Program-made: the position numbers and the translations under genes
The notes under the pieces: model-generated
What the model was told of the DNA's origin: nothing
The model's input: only the letters and a program-made list of their open reading frames with translations
Database searches by the model: none
In this document: positions 24,781 to 36,918 of the stretch, piece by piece
Numbering within the stretch: position 1 is the first letter of the stretch
Layout: each line of letters begins with the position of its first letter
Assembly: GCA_038373865.1 (NCBI GenBank)
Contig: JAXGGA010004422.1
Span: forward strand, 1 to 64,000
From: Uloborus plumipes
Lineage: Eukaryota > Arthropoda > Arachnida > Araneae > Uloboridae
Length of the DNA stretch: 64,000 bases
Reading direction: 5' to 3'

Positions 24781-26035
24781 TCTTTAAAGTATATGAAAAT
24801 TACGTGTCCCTGTGTTTGTGGCCAATGGACTCCTCAGCTACTGAATCGATTTTAACCAAATTTTGCACGCAGTTTCAGTTTGGTCCAACTTAAATGATAG
24901 GATAGTTTTTAACTCAATTTAGAACCGCAATATATTTTTTATTGCAAATTATCTATTTAGTTACCAGCTTTTCTGTATTCTTGGCTTCTATAAGATAAAA
25001 TCTGCTGCTGGGTTGTCAGTTGCTTCGGAAGCAAAAAGCAATAGTGGTAACGATCAAGGATGTCGAATCGGTTTCTGGAATATTCGTCCCGATTCTCTTA
25101 ATTTAAATTGTGCGTGTAAGTATTATTAAATCAATATTCGGAAAAGTATTATTTGCTTACTTCTCCTTTACTTAATTCAATTTATTAAAGCAGTTTAGAT
25201 ACTTAACATATGCTGTTTTGTATATTTTAAAAATATTTTTCACTCATATTTAGGTACAAATATTTTTGTAGGAAAATTATTTTAGTGAAAAATTTCATAC
25301 TTTTTTCGAGCTTTAAGTTATAAAATATTCATATTGTTTAGTGATTTTTATGTCAAGTGTATTTAGACAAAGAAAGGCTCACTGCGTTATGTGATCTTTT
25401 ACCTATGTAATATTCAAATTTTTAGTGATTTAGTTCAGAATTGTATTTGTTAAGCGTATCCAGCTGCAGCAATAAATTTGCAAATTATCGTTCAACACTA
25501 CATTTGGTATTTACTATTCAAAAAACAAATTCTTAGGAGGGAAAATGTACTGTTTTATGGTGCGAAGATTAGAATTATTTCTATACACACAATTTTTACC
25601 GTCATATTGCTTTGTAACATAAATATACACCTCATAGTTTGCGATTCAAAATTCGACTGTTTCGTAAATATCGTACCTTTTCGGGTTTTTAAGCTATACA
25701 ACATTCATTTTTTTGTGATTTTGTATTTCAATTGTATTGTAATAAAAAAGGTTTTACTGTAATTTGTGAACTTTTACCTGAGTAATATTAAAATTTAGAG
25801 TGATTTTGCTCAGAATTGTATTTTCCAAACGTACCTCTCTGCATTCATAAGTTTTCAAATTATTACTATTATAGCTTATTTTTATTTTTTTATTTTTTTT
25901 CCTTAGTAAATACAAATGTATTCTTGGACGACAACTTGCACATTTATAACCGTAGGTAGTACGGTAGTTCGCTTAGTTTATAAATTTTTTAACTAAATCA
26001 TACCTTAGCCACAGCAACGCGTAGCCGGGTCAGCT
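24781..26035 (+). mobile_element. non-autonomous Helitron, about 1.25 kb
   Basis: The right end is a typical Helitron 3' terminus: a GC-rich segment (CAACGCGTAGCCGGGT) followed by CAGCTAG and T. The opening 130 bp contains the phrases CTGAATCGATTTTAACCAAA and TTTGCACGCAGTTTCAGTTT, a style I associate with arthropod Helitrons and their relatives. I put the 5' end at the TC at 24781, but this is uncertain because the base before it is C instead of A. Two diverged copies of a segment of about 240 bp lie in tandem, about 25250-25490 and 25620-25865, a spacing near 375 bp. No Rep/helicase coding region is present. Confidence 0.6.
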
Positions 26036-27766
26036 AGTATAATATAAATCAAATTAGAAAATTAAAAGCACTAATTGGAAATCGCGAATGCTAACTGATA
26101 GAAAAATCTCGAAGGAGAAAGAAACTTTTTATAAGAGCTCAATAAAGATTAAATAGACTTTCTTTAGATATTAATGGCAACTGAATTTGGCTTGAGCATT
26201 CAATAAGAAAGATAATAGTTGGTAAGCGATAATCGATATAGGAAGAAATATTGATTACATAACGCATATTTAGTCTTACAGACGAGGAATAATGTCGCCA
26301 AAGCATGGAAACTTTTTGGGGGGGTGGGAATTAAAATAACTGCGAAAGTTATAATTTTTTCTTAAGAAATAAAAATCGTAAGTTATACATTTGTAAATAC
26401 TAAAAGTTTTCACTGCAATTATCAAATGGATCGTTTATTTTGGATTTTTTTTTTTTTTTTTGTGAATAAGAAGCAAATTATAAAATTTCAATCCCGCATT
26501 TTCCCTCAGTATTTAAATGCTTCACAAAAATATCTCTTTCTTTTTTGTTTTAAAAAGTTAACTATTAATATCCATCTCATAGTGATGCATATAGATACCA
26601 TATATGTTAACCCAAAATTTAAGTGAAGTTTTCAAAATTATCTTATCCAGAATTACATTAATTTTATTTTACGTATTTTTAAGGAGCAACTCTATTCAAG
26701 TTGAACAATAAATGAATAACAAGCGTTCTGATTGACTATCAATACATTATTTCACATCACTAAAGTCGCCTAGAGTGGTTTTAGAAATAAAATAAAAAAA
26801 TATTTAGGGGTATGAAAAGTAGTAAGTTTGAAAGAGCGTAGAGATTTCAGGGCAAATGGAAAAAAAGAAATATATTTTAGTTAAGGTCAATAACATAGGA
26901 TGAAAAAATTTTCTACACAGCAATTTTTCGATGTCAAAATCAATGTCGATGATAGCAATAAGATAATGAAGAGGTTTCAGTACTTACAAGCAACCTGCTG
27001 AGCTACCAGATTCAACACTAAGAGCTTTTGAGTGTTTCCCTGTTGAATTGCCCCAAGAAGAAACCGATTAGTGAAAACGTACCGCAAAATCCTTTTCGTT
27101 ACCTTATTGATTGCAACATAAAAAAGGATTTTTTGAACTCTTTTTTATGTGTTTTAATCCTCGAGTTTCAGCACATTTGTTCTACTTTAAGATTAAATAG
27201 TTATTGTAGTTTAGTACTAAATCATCATTAAAAAAAGTTACTTAGAAATGTCACGAAGAGAGTCATTCTTACATTATCTAATTCTATAGCGAGATGTGAA
27301 GAAATCCAGTTTGTGCACTCTCTAATTTTATTTCCTGGGCAAATTTCAAATATTTAATTTTCTTTTTCTACAAACATTTATAACATGAATCAGTATTGTC
27401 TTCCAAGCACACAAACATGTTTAACTGACTAACCTACTCAATTGTAATTTCTTATTAGTTATTTAATTATAAAAACCAAACACAGAATTCCACGGTTGCA
27501 TTAGTTAGTGCGAAATCGAATTTATATCAGTGAGATACGTGTTTTTGTATTTCATATCGATTCAAATTTTAATAAGCACAGGATCTTGAGACTGAATTTA
27601 TGGAATACGATAAACCTCCTTTTGGCTTCAGTGAAATCATAACGGCACATATTTTAACACTACAACTTCAAGCAAACATAATCACTTTTCACATATTTAA
27701 AGGACTACTATTTTTCGATTGCTTATTTAATTATATAAACGCAATTATTAACGCAAAATTTAAAAA
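26036..27766. other. AT-rich stretch without a gene
   Basis: I see no coding or mobile sequence I can name. T and G runs lie at about 26445-26461 and 26319-26325. Confidence 0.5.
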
Positions 27767-28540
27767 TCTGGTATGGACCCCACACTACTTCCTTTTACGT
27801 GTAAATTTCTTAGTAGTTGCCTTAAGTGTTAAAAAAGTGCTTGGAGTGAGCAAGGTAACAATTCAAATATTTTTTCCCCTAATCTGCCACGAAACAATGC
27901 AAAAAATATTTTACAATGGTTAATTTTCTAAATATTGCTGATTTTAATATCATTCAGTGAATTTTTCGCAAAATATCGCCAATAGCGCCAAGTTGAACCC
28001 AAATTCAAAAAATAACTTTTTCGCCAAATTTGTCGCCAACTTGGAGATATGTCGCCAAACACTTGGCGACCAAAAGCTTGGCGACATATCGCCAAGTGGT
28101 CGCGCCAATTCATATCACTTGAGTCTGCATTGAAATTAACACTGATTTACCCCAAAAAAGGGGTAAAACACCCCCTTGGGAACATTCAAATGCAACCACA
28201 AGGGGAGGTGCACAACTAGACCATGCTCAGAGCCTACATACCAAGCTAGAAACTTCTACGGCATATATAGTTTTTGAGTTATGCGAGCCACATACGCACA
28301 TACATCCGCACATACGTACATACAGACGTCACGAGAAAACTCGTCGTAATTAACTCGGGGGTGGTTGAAAAGAATTTTTCGGCTGCTTATATGTTGGTAG
28401 GTACATATGCACGTGCTGACAGGTCGAAGAAACTACTGAACATTCATTCGGGGGTGAGCAAAATCAAAATTTAGACTCAAATTTAAGTGATTTTTTTTTT
28501 CGCGATCACAATACTTCCTTTACTACGTAAAAGGAAGTAA
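27767..28540 (+). mobile_element. TTGGCGACATATCGCCAAG short element, copy A
   Basis: Four copies occur in this window: here, 33502-34252, 44061-44520 (partial) and 46414-47224 (reverse). All full copies begin AAAATCTGGTATGGACC and soon read TACTTCCTTTTACGT. They end with a hairpin, ACTTCCTTTACTACGTAAAA plus GGAAGT, and a short A-rich tail. The middle carries several TTGGCGA/TCGCCAA words that form the palindrome CTTGGCGACATATCGCCAAG. The fixed start and A-rich end would suit a SINE-like element, while the inverted ACTTCCTTTTACGT ends would suit a MITE. I cannot decide between them. There is no open gene. Confidence 0.8.
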
Positions 28541-28639
28541 AAAATAAATATTGCTAATTTTTACATCTATTCAAATGTTTAACATGACAATTTAAAATAG
28601 AGTGTTTGAATTTAGTAATTGTTTCTTAAAAGTCAAATA

Positions 28640-31030
28640 TGGGTCATTCCATATCAAGTGTACGAGGCTTCCCCACTCGACCTCTCCGATTTTGATGAAA
28701 ATATTTATTGATGTACATATAAGACTTGCATGAAACCATACCAAATTATAGCTCCATAAGATTTATGGTTCAGCTAATAAAAATTATTTTATAAAGGCCT
28801 CTTTTTCGTGTCTTGAAAAAAATGACCAAATCGTCAAGTTTGTGCTTTTATTGCTCGCGACCTAAGAGCATTATCAGGCTCAAATTTAGTGATTCTGATT
28901 ACTATTTAAGGTAGAATAGCCTACTTGTGTAACAAAAGCTCAATGCACTGTAGATTTTTTGCAATTTGCTGCCAAAGTTGGCAAAAAGTCGTAATTTTGG
29001 CACATTTTGACAAAGAGTTATCAGCTTGTATCTGCTGAGGGATTGACTTTCTGAAGCTAATTCTTTCCTCGTTTGTAGCCTGATAGTTCGTCCAAAAGGT
29101 GTACAAGTGACATCTTGATATCTCAAATAATTGCTGAATTATGCGAGTTGAAATTCCAGTCAATTTTTTTTCTCAATTTTGTCTCAATTTCAAAGGGCAA
29201 TATCTCAAAAGGGTCATCTTGAATTTCAATTTTCTTTACATCATTGAAAAGAACATATTTTCCTTAACTAAAAAAACACTATTCTTATTTTGGAGACAAA
29301 CCAGTTTCAAGGGGATATTGCAGATTAAAAATGTTAACATCATTCAACGTGGAATCAAAGAAAAAAGACACAGACCTTAAAAGTTCATGTCAATTCGTTC
29401 TATTAAAAGTCACAGGAGCTATTGTGCTTATGTTCTCATGACAAAACCCTTTTTTAGATATTTTTAAACTCTAGTTTTCTGTCAAAATTCAAGAAATGGC
29501 AAAAAATAAAGTTTCGTTTTTAACAAAAATAGTTATCTTCTTGTCGCTGCTATAAGAGCTTGAGTTTTTTCCTATGTTTTATTTTTAAGCTCTTGAAACA
29601 GAATGTTGGATAATATGTCACTTGGCAAGGTTGTAGGTCATTAATGTTTCAAGGTCATAAAAAGCATTTTCCCATTTTTCATCATTTTTCTTTGTGGGCA
29701 AATTGCAATCATAGGCTGAATATCTAGACACATCCTCGGCAGTATAAAGAATGGATTTTCAATTACAACTTATCATATTTTCAATTACTATTGTTATCAT
29801 TTACATGACGGAAATAATTGCAATATTCAACTCTATCGAAAATTTTCGTTATCGCTTTTTAGAATAACGGCTTTGCATTCCCATTATACATATTTTTTAT
29901 CACACATACACCGTATTAACTGTTTTATTTATTATTTATCTCATTTATTAATTATTTTTACTTTTAATTTTTTTGAAAAAGGAAACAATGCGTTTTATAA
30001 ACTTAAAATATTAATGACAGCTTGCTAAGTGACATATCATCCGAAATTCTGTTTTAAGAACTTTAAGATAACTCCTAGAAAAGACTCAAGCTCTTATAGC
30101 AGCGATAAAAAATAATTCTTTCGTTAAAAACGAAACCTTATTTTTTGCCATTTCTTGAATTTTTACGAATGCGTTTACGAAAACTAAAATTCAAAAATAT
30201 CTAAAAAAAATGTTTTTTTCATCAGAAGATAAGTACAGTAGCTCCTTTAAATTTTATTAGAGCAAATTGACATGAACTTTTAAGATCTATGCCTTTTTTT
30301 CTTTGATTTCACGTTGACTGACAAACACATTTTTGATCTGCAATATCCCTTTGAAACTGGTTTGTCTCAAAAATATAACTAATGTTTTTAAATTAAGAAA
30401 AGTGCGTTCTTTCCAATGATGTAAAGAAAATTGATATTCAAGATGACCCTTTTGAGATATTGCCCTTTGAAATTGAGACAAAATTGAGGGAAAACATTTT
30501 TGACTGGAATTTCAACTCGAATAATTCAGCAAGTTTTTGAGCTATCAAGATGCCACTTGCACACCTTTTGGACATATTAACAATCTACAAACGAGGGAAG
30601 AAATAACCTCAGAAAGTCATTCACTCAGCAGATACAAGCTGATAACGTATGGTCAAAATTTGCCAATATTTGATTTTTTACCAACTTTGGCAGCAAATTG
30701 CAAAAATCTACGGGGCGTTGAGCTTTTGCTTTACAAGCAGGCTATTCTACCCTAAACAGTGATGAGAATCACTAAATTCGAGCTTGATACCATCTTAGGT
30801 CGCGAGCAATAAAAGCACAAACTTGACAATTTGGTCATTTTTTTTTTCAAGATTCGAAAAAGCGGCCTTTGCAAAATAATTTTATTGTCGGAACCATAAG
30901 ACTTATGGAGCTATAATTTTTATGGCTTTATACAAGTCTTATGTGTACATCCGAAAAAAAATTATCAAAATCGGAGGGGGTTGAGCGGAGACTTTCTCGA
31001 AATTCAGGACACTTGACATGGAATGACCCA
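28640..31030. mobile_element. TA-flanked 2.4 kb foldback element
   Basis: The ends are inverted repeats: TGGGTCATTCCATATCAAGT on the left against a right end with one change (CACTTGACATGGAATGACCC plus A). TA lies outside both. Arms of about 1 kb pair across a central 350 bp (about 29650-30005), with moderate divergence. Landmarks present in both arms are GCTCGCGACCTAAGA, AAACCAGTTTCAAGG and CTATAAGAGCTTGAG. No transposase frame remains. The divergence between arms is clearly greater than in the other foldbacks, which suggests greater age. Confidence 0.85.
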
Positions 31031-31032
31031 TA

Positions 31033-31751
31033 TGCAGTATGTTATCATCAACGGGATATTTATTCCATATAAGACAATGAATCCCCTTTTGCTCGTATCG
31101 TAAGCACAATGGTTTCTTCTTTGAAAGTATAGACTCGATGAAAAAAATTTTATACGGATTCGTATTGAATCAAAAAGAGAATTCGAAAACACATTCTTGT
31201 CCATAGAACTATACTTAACCTAGAACACGCCTTAGATATACATTTTGGATGTACACAAAGAAAGTTTTTGACCAGCACTGCTTGACGAGCGCAACAATCT
31301 AAATGACTCACGCCACATCATAATGAAGGTTAGGCTTCACCATGAAGTGGCAAAAGCGATCCCCCCCCCCCTCCTTTTTTGAGCACCATTTTTTCCTAAT
31401 GTTTTACAGCTATTTTCTGAATTGCAAATCAACTCTAGTGCATCACTCTAGCTCTATACTGACTCAGCTAACGCGTGAAGGGAGTTAAATATGAGCAGAT
31501 ATTTCGAGATGCATCTTTACCTTTGGCGATACATCACCTGAGTAACTCCACCATTAGAGTCTACGTCTTATTCTCAGAAGCACATATTTTCTTTCTCTGA
31601 ACTACTTTGTGTGTGTGTGTGCCCTCCTGAAGCCTCTCTGCCTGTGGGAAAAACGAAGTTTTATCCAAGCGGAGCTTCCCATCATAAAGGCGGAAGATAG
31701 TTTAATTCTATATCACGAAACTTGTATATGTTCCTTGTAATAATCTCTCAA
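31033..31751. other. no gene; short C and GT runs
   Basis: The only distinctive sequence is a C run near 31362-31371 and a (GT)n tract near 31609-31622. Confidence 0.5.
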
Positions 31752-31777
31752 GAAGGATTGTAGCAAACACACCCACA

Positions 31778-31854
31778 GCTCAATTATGACATCCCTAGAC
31801 CGCGGTTTCGTCCTGATTTTGGTCTCCTCAGTCAGGAATAGCCAATAATCGAGC
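31778..31854 (-). ncRNA. type I hammerhead ribozyme motif, locus 1, minus copy
   Basis: On the minus strand, in order: distal stem I strand GCTCGATTAT, internal loop, CCTGA, the conserved CTGAGGA box, stem II GACC/GGAC around AAAATCA, the GAAAC box, CGCG, the GTC cleavage triplet, TAGG, and ATAATTGAGC closing stem I. The distal stem pairs fully with one G-U. Stem III is the self-complementary ACCGCGGT. Stem II has one A-A mismatch, and proximal stem I has a one-base bulge. All hammerhead core bases are present, so activity is possible. Confidence 0.85.
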
Positions 31855-31994
31855 TGGAGGCAGATATCCTCTTATTGTAGCCAAGATTCGAATTGAGACG
31901 TGCCATGGCTTGCGGACGCTGGCTGGTAAAGTAAATTCATTTTTTCTACCAGTTTGAAGGCAATCATGGCTACAGCAAGAGGATACTGCCTCCA

Positions 31995-32071
31995 GCTCGA
32001 TTATTGGCTATTTCTGACTGAGAAGTGCAAAATAGGAACGAAACCGGGGTCTCAGGATGTCATGATCGATT
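31995..32071 (+). ncRNA. degenerate hammerhead ribozyme motif, locus 1, plus copy
   Basis: The layout matches the minus copy, but the core box reads CTGAGAA instead of CTGAGGA. Stem II is poor (TGC/GGA) and stem III, ACCGGGGT, is no longer self-complementary. The GAAAC box and GTC triplet are intact, and proximal stem I still pairs (CTGA/TCAG). It is probably inactive. Confidence 0.7.
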
Positions 32072-32162
32072 ATTAGGATGCCATCATGCTGTGGGTGTAT
32101 TTGCATCGGTTCTGCCTTAGCCCCGGCTTAGGGACGGTAACCCATTGCATAGGAAGGATTGT

Positions 32163-33501
32163 GTCGAGACCATAGCTCCGTTTCATACACAAGCAGCACT
32201 TCCCTCGAAACTCATAGCCAAGTATTAGTTTTTTGCAATCAAAAAGTGCCCCCAATACGAGAGGAAATCGTTTTCTTCCCGGTATTTCTACATGGCTCTC
32301 AGTCGTCTAGGTGATACCTAGCTCCAATTGAATTTTGTAATATCTTAGCTTATGAGTCTGCACAAATATGTACCAGGTGAGCAAAAAATTCTGATAAAAA
32401 TTAAAAAATCATTAAAGCAAATATATAACGGTTTGAAGCATTAACGTAGCAAGATCACGGTATTTTTTAAGACAAAAACTGCAAACAAAGCTTAAAAATA
32501 TAAAAAAAAAATTTAAAAAAATGCCGATAAATGGCAAAAGACGTGAAAATGGTTGAAATAAGACTTTATAAAGAATAAGTTATGCTGCTAATCAACAGCC
32601 GTTATGAACTATGCAGCACACCTGTACACGAAACATGCAGCTCTAAATTAGTAAAACTTTTTTTCTTGTCAATTCTATATAATAATTGTCGGCATTTTCT
32701 TTCTAAAGTCTTTAAACTTTTTATTAGGAGCAAAACTAAGCCTACAAGACTATTTTCATTTCAACTATTTTTCCGATATTTATGCATCTTTTAAAGTGTA
32801 CACGGACATTTTTTTAATGCATGAAGCCATTGCTAACAAATGACACAATAATATTTTGGTGCGAGTTAAATTTATTTCCAGACAAATTTAATGCTTGTAA
32901 TCCTGTCAGTGCAATTCTTCCCACAGACTGCTTTGAAATAGTTGATTTATGTACCGTAAAAGGGGCTTTTGGAACAGTAAACATATGACATAAAAGCTCC
33001 AATAATCCCAGTTCATAATTCTTCCAAAACTTAGACACATGACTTTTCAATGTGATATAAAAACAGGGTTGGATGCATTTGCTTTGATATTGAATCATAA
33101 AGCCTTTTTCTAATGTCATTCTATACATAAAATGCATTCTATACGATTCTTTATATTTATATGATCCGATGAACAAATGTAAATAGCAGTGAATACTAAG
33201 TTTTGTGATAAATTTCTAATAACATTTTGGGAACAAAAATTTTGGGTTATTGCCTTAAAGTTTAAAAGAGAAAGTTTTAGTTACAGAGCAGATATGTGGA
33301 ATACTTTCGGTTTTAACATGAAATTATTCTGTAAAAAAGAAACAGTAAGATATTTCATGGCAATAGTAAGAGAATATGTGTATTTTCATTTAAATTTTAC
33401 TTCAACTAGTAATTGTTTGTAATTCAAATTTGCTAAAAGAAAATTACAATTTCATTTTTGTATATGTGTTATTCTAAACCAAGATTTTGGAACATTACAT
33501 T
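32163..33501. other. AT-rich stretch without a gene
   Basis: I see no recognisable coding sequence or repeat. Confidence 0.5.
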
Positions 33502-34252
33502 AAAAAATCTGGTATGGACCCTACACTACTTACTTTTACGTGTAAGTCTCTTCGTAGATGCCTTAAGTATTAAAAAAACTGCTTGGAGTGAGCAAGATAA
33601 CAATTCAAACATTTACACCCCTAGTATTCCACGAAGCAATGCAGAAAAAGTTTTACAATGAATAATATTCTAAATATCGCCGATTTTAACATCATTTATT
33701 GGATTTTTAGCAAAATATCGCCAATAGCGCCAAATGGTACCCAAATTCAAAAAATAATTTTTTTCGCCAAATTTGTTGCAAAGTTGGCGTCATAAACTTG
33801 GCGACCAAAAGCATGGCGATATATCGCCAAGTAGTCGTGCCAATTCATATCACTTAAGTCTGCATTGAAATTAACACTGATTTACTCCCAAAATTGGGTA
33901 AAACACCCCCTTGGTAATATTCGAATGCAACCACTAAGGGAGGTGCACAACTAGACCCTCCTCGGAGCCTACATACCAAACTAGAAGCTTCTACGTCATA
34001 TAGTTTTTGAGTTATGCGACATACATACATACGCACATACAGACGTCACGAGAATACTCGTCGTCATTAACTCGTTGGTGGCCTAAAAGGATTTTTCGGC
34101 TGTTAATATGTTGGTACATATGCACGTGCTGACAGGTCGAAAAAACCGACTCAACATTCATTCGGGGGAGAGCACAATCAAAATTTAGACCCAAATTTGA
34201 GTGAATTTATTTCGCGATCACAATACTTCCTTTACTACGTAAACGGAAATAA
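33502..34252 (+). mobile_element. TTGGCGACATATCGCCAAG short element, copy B
   Basis: It begins AAAAATCTGGTATGGACC and keeps the CGCCAA palindromic block near 33715-33845. It ends with the ACTTCCTTTACTACGTAAAC hairpin and an A-rich tail. It is more diverged than copy A (for example TACTTACTTTTACGT at the left). Confidence 0.8.
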
Positions 34253-36009
34253 AAAGAATTGTCTTTTGACCTACTTACTGTAATCTAATGCTTATATAAA
34301 ACAAACAAATTATGCTCCTAACTTATACCGTCGTATACAGTTGAAACGTGTTTTTCGGACAAAGTATACAATTTTATATTTTATAATCTCAAGAGCTTAC
34401 CTTTCTTACATAGCTTGAATTTCATTTTTATACCAGTTAAAATGTGATTTAAATGTCTTCAAATGCATATTGACATCAATTTTACATAACAGTAAATACA
34501 ACTTTAAGTTTTATAAAGCGTGCATTTATTTACACTATAACTGCTAAAAATATATTACACGACCTGTTTTGCAATGCCTACGATACAATGTAGTCAGTGT
34601 TACATTTTTTTAACTGAAAAATAATTCTTTTCTAGGAGAAGTATAATGCCGATGCCAATACGAGTCATTTTTTTTTATTTTTTTTTATTCTGTTAGTCTA
34701 GCCGTTGCAAAATATGATAGTTCAAAACGTCACTCATTGAATGTCAAAAACTTACACAAACTTTAATTTAGATAACATTTTGCGGAGAATGACTCTTTAT
34801 AGTCAAGTTTGCATGTTCTACAGTTTCTAGTTTAAAGCTGTTTTATACAAAGTTATACGATTTTTTTCTTTATTTATTAGTACTTAAAAAAAGCTGCGGT
34901 TTTGTAAATAACTGGGTTATGACGCAAGAATATTACCTTTTTTCATGAAACTTTTATTGTTTCTATGGAATTTTTCACAGCATAAATTAATGCATGCATT
35001 TTAAACTGACTTACGGTACAGTACTTCACGGTGCAATTACATTGACATAGAGGTTTTTTTTTCGCATGTTTTCGGCATAAGTAGCAAAATAAGTGTAGCA
35101 TAAAGTAAGTAAAAATAGCTGAATGTGAGTTTTTGAAAATACATGATTGGGAAATGCAACTGATTCTTAACCTGTTTGCCTACATTTCCTTTATAAGATT
35201 TTTTTTAATTAAAAAATATTAGAATTATATTATTTTCCAGGTACTAAGTATGTTTATTCTCACAACATTATTTTCCAATTACCATAACTTTAAGTGATGC
35301 ATGCTCCAGATTCAATTAATCCAAATTTAATTTCAAAAAAAAAAAAAAGAAAAAAACTCGGGCAGTAATCAATTACTGACTGTATTATCTGCATTTTTAA
35401 CACATCTTTCAGCATCATTACCACCAACCTACAGGGTTAAATCGCTTGCCAACTTAAGTAATTTTTAAATGCCGTGAGGCGTCTTATTTCATACGCCGTC
35501 TTTCTCTTTCTAAGAACTTAAAGGTTTTGATTTATATGGCGTAAACGGTAGCTTTGCTGCTGCCAACAGATGGTCTAAGAGGGTTTGATAAATTCAGTGA
35601 ATCATTTTTCTTCAATTTTGACGTTAAACGTATCTGCGAGATCCAGACGAATGACTGAAAGCATTTGTCACTCGTCAGCCGTAACTTTTACTCGTAACAT
35701 TAAGAAATTACTCACAAAGTTGCACATGGCTGAGGATTTTTACTTCGTAAAATAATTCCAGCGGTTATTTTCTGAAAATTGAGAACTTTTCACTATTTAT
35801 TGTTTTCTGAAAATATAGCTGATCCTATAAAGTAAGTAAAAACAATAAAAAACGAATCTTTGTCTTAACAATTTAATAAGAAAATAACAGTTTAAAGCTA
35901 AAACGAAGCCATCAAAAATCACGCATTCCAATAGATGTGTCGCAAAAAACTAGTCATTTAAATAGGTTAATCTAAAGTGAATATATAATTAAATAGAACT
36001 TGTATAAAT
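34253..36009. other. AT-rich stretch without a gene
   Basis: I find no support for coding sequence. T/A runs lie at about 34671-34687 and 35334-35349. Confidence 0.5.
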
Positions 36010-36039
36010 ATGTGTTTTAGTGTAGCAAATGCACCCACA

Positions 36040-36118
36040 GCTCGATCATATAGCATCCTAAGACTGCAGTTTCGCCCTTATTATGGGCTCCTCAGTTAGG
36101 AATAGCCAATGATCGAGC
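36040..36118 (-). ncRNA. type I hammerhead ribozyme, locus 2, minus unit
   Basis: This is the exact reverse complement of the motif at 36567-36645 and has every core base of the hammerhead. Predicted cleavage falls after the GTC triplet of the minus strand. Confidence 0.9.
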
Positions 36119-36566
36119 CGGAGGCAAAATTCCTCTTATTGTAGCTAAGATAGCCAACAAACTGGTAGATAAAATAAATTTATCTTACCAGCGAGCGTCC
36201 GCAAACTATGGTGCGGCTCAACTCGAAATTTGAAGGCTAAAGCTGGGTAATGTGCAATGAGTTACCGCCCGTAAGCCAGGGCTGAGGCAGAACTGTAGCA
36301 AATGCACCCACAGCTCGATCATATAGCATCCTAAGACTGCAGTTTCGCCCTTAGGATGCTATATGATCGAGCTGTGGGTGCATTTGCTACAGTTCTGCCT
36401 CAGCCCTGGCTTACGGGCGGTAACTCATTGCACATTACCCAGCTTTAGCCTTCAAATTTCGAGTTGAGCCGCACCATAGTTTGCGGACGCTCGCTGGTAA
36501 GATAAATTTATTTTATCTACCAGTTTGTTGGCTATCTTAGCTACAATAAGAGGAATTTTGCCTCCG

Positions 36567-36645
36567 GCTCGATCATTGGCTATTCCTAACTGAGGAGCCC
36601 ATAATAAGGGCGAAACTGCAGTCTTAGGATGCTATATGATCGAGC
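36567..36645 (+). ncRNA. type I hammerhead ribozyme, locus 2, first plus unit
   Basis: In order: GCTCGATCAT (36567-36576), internal loop TGGCTATT, CCTAA (36585-36589), the core box CTGAGGA, stem II GCCC/GGGC around ATAATAA, GAAAC, TGCA, GTC (36621-36623), TTAGG (36624-36628), internal loop ATGCTAT, and ATGATCGAGC (36636-36645). Proximal stem I (5 bp), distal stem I (10 bp) and stem II (4 bp) all pair perfectly. Stem III, ACTGCAGT, is self-complementary and too short to hold a normal loop. Such ribozymes are known to work best as dimers, which suits the tandem arrangement. Cleavage would follow C36623. Confidence 0.93.
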
Positions 36646-36839
36646 TGTGGGTGCATTTGCTACAGTTCTGCCTCAGCCCTGGCTTACGGGCGGTAACTCA
36701 TTGCACATTACCCAGCTTTAGCCTTCAAATTTCGAGTTGAGCCGCACCATAGTTTGCGGACGCTCGCTGGTAAGATAAATTTATTTTATCTACCAGTTTG
36801 TTGGCTATCTTAGCTACAATAAGAGGAATTTTGCCTCCG

Positions 36840-36918
36840 GCTCGATCATTGGCTATTCCTAACTGAGGAGCCCATAATAAGGGCGAAACTGCAGTCTTAG
36901 GATGCTATATGTTTGAGC
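36840..36918 (+). ncRNA. type I hammerhead ribozyme, locus 2, second plus unit
   Basis: The core is identical to the first plus unit, with predicted cleavage after C36896. The closing strand of distal stem I reads ATGTTTGAGC instead of ATGATCGAGC, leaving one T-T mismatch and one G-U in that helix. The catalytic core is unaffected. Confidence 0.9.

Larger units (their letters stand above)
31752..32162. mobile_element. hammerhead-ribozyme retroelement (retrozyme-like), locus 1
   Basis: The insertion at 31762-32152 lies between 10-bp direct repeats GAAGGATTGT (31752-31761 and 32153-32162). It consists of a partial unit in minus orientation (31762 to about 31888) joined head to head with a partial unit in plus orientation (about 31890-32152). 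Each half carries a hammerhead motif, listed separately. The borders, TAGCAAA on the left and CATTGCA on the right, are the same two borders found at locus 2. The target duplication points to insertion by target-primed reverse transcription, as in Penelope-like and LINE elements (family knowledge). There is no coding capacity, so mobility would depend on another element's enzyme. Sequence is about 75-80 percent similar to locus 2 by eye. Confidence 0.85.
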
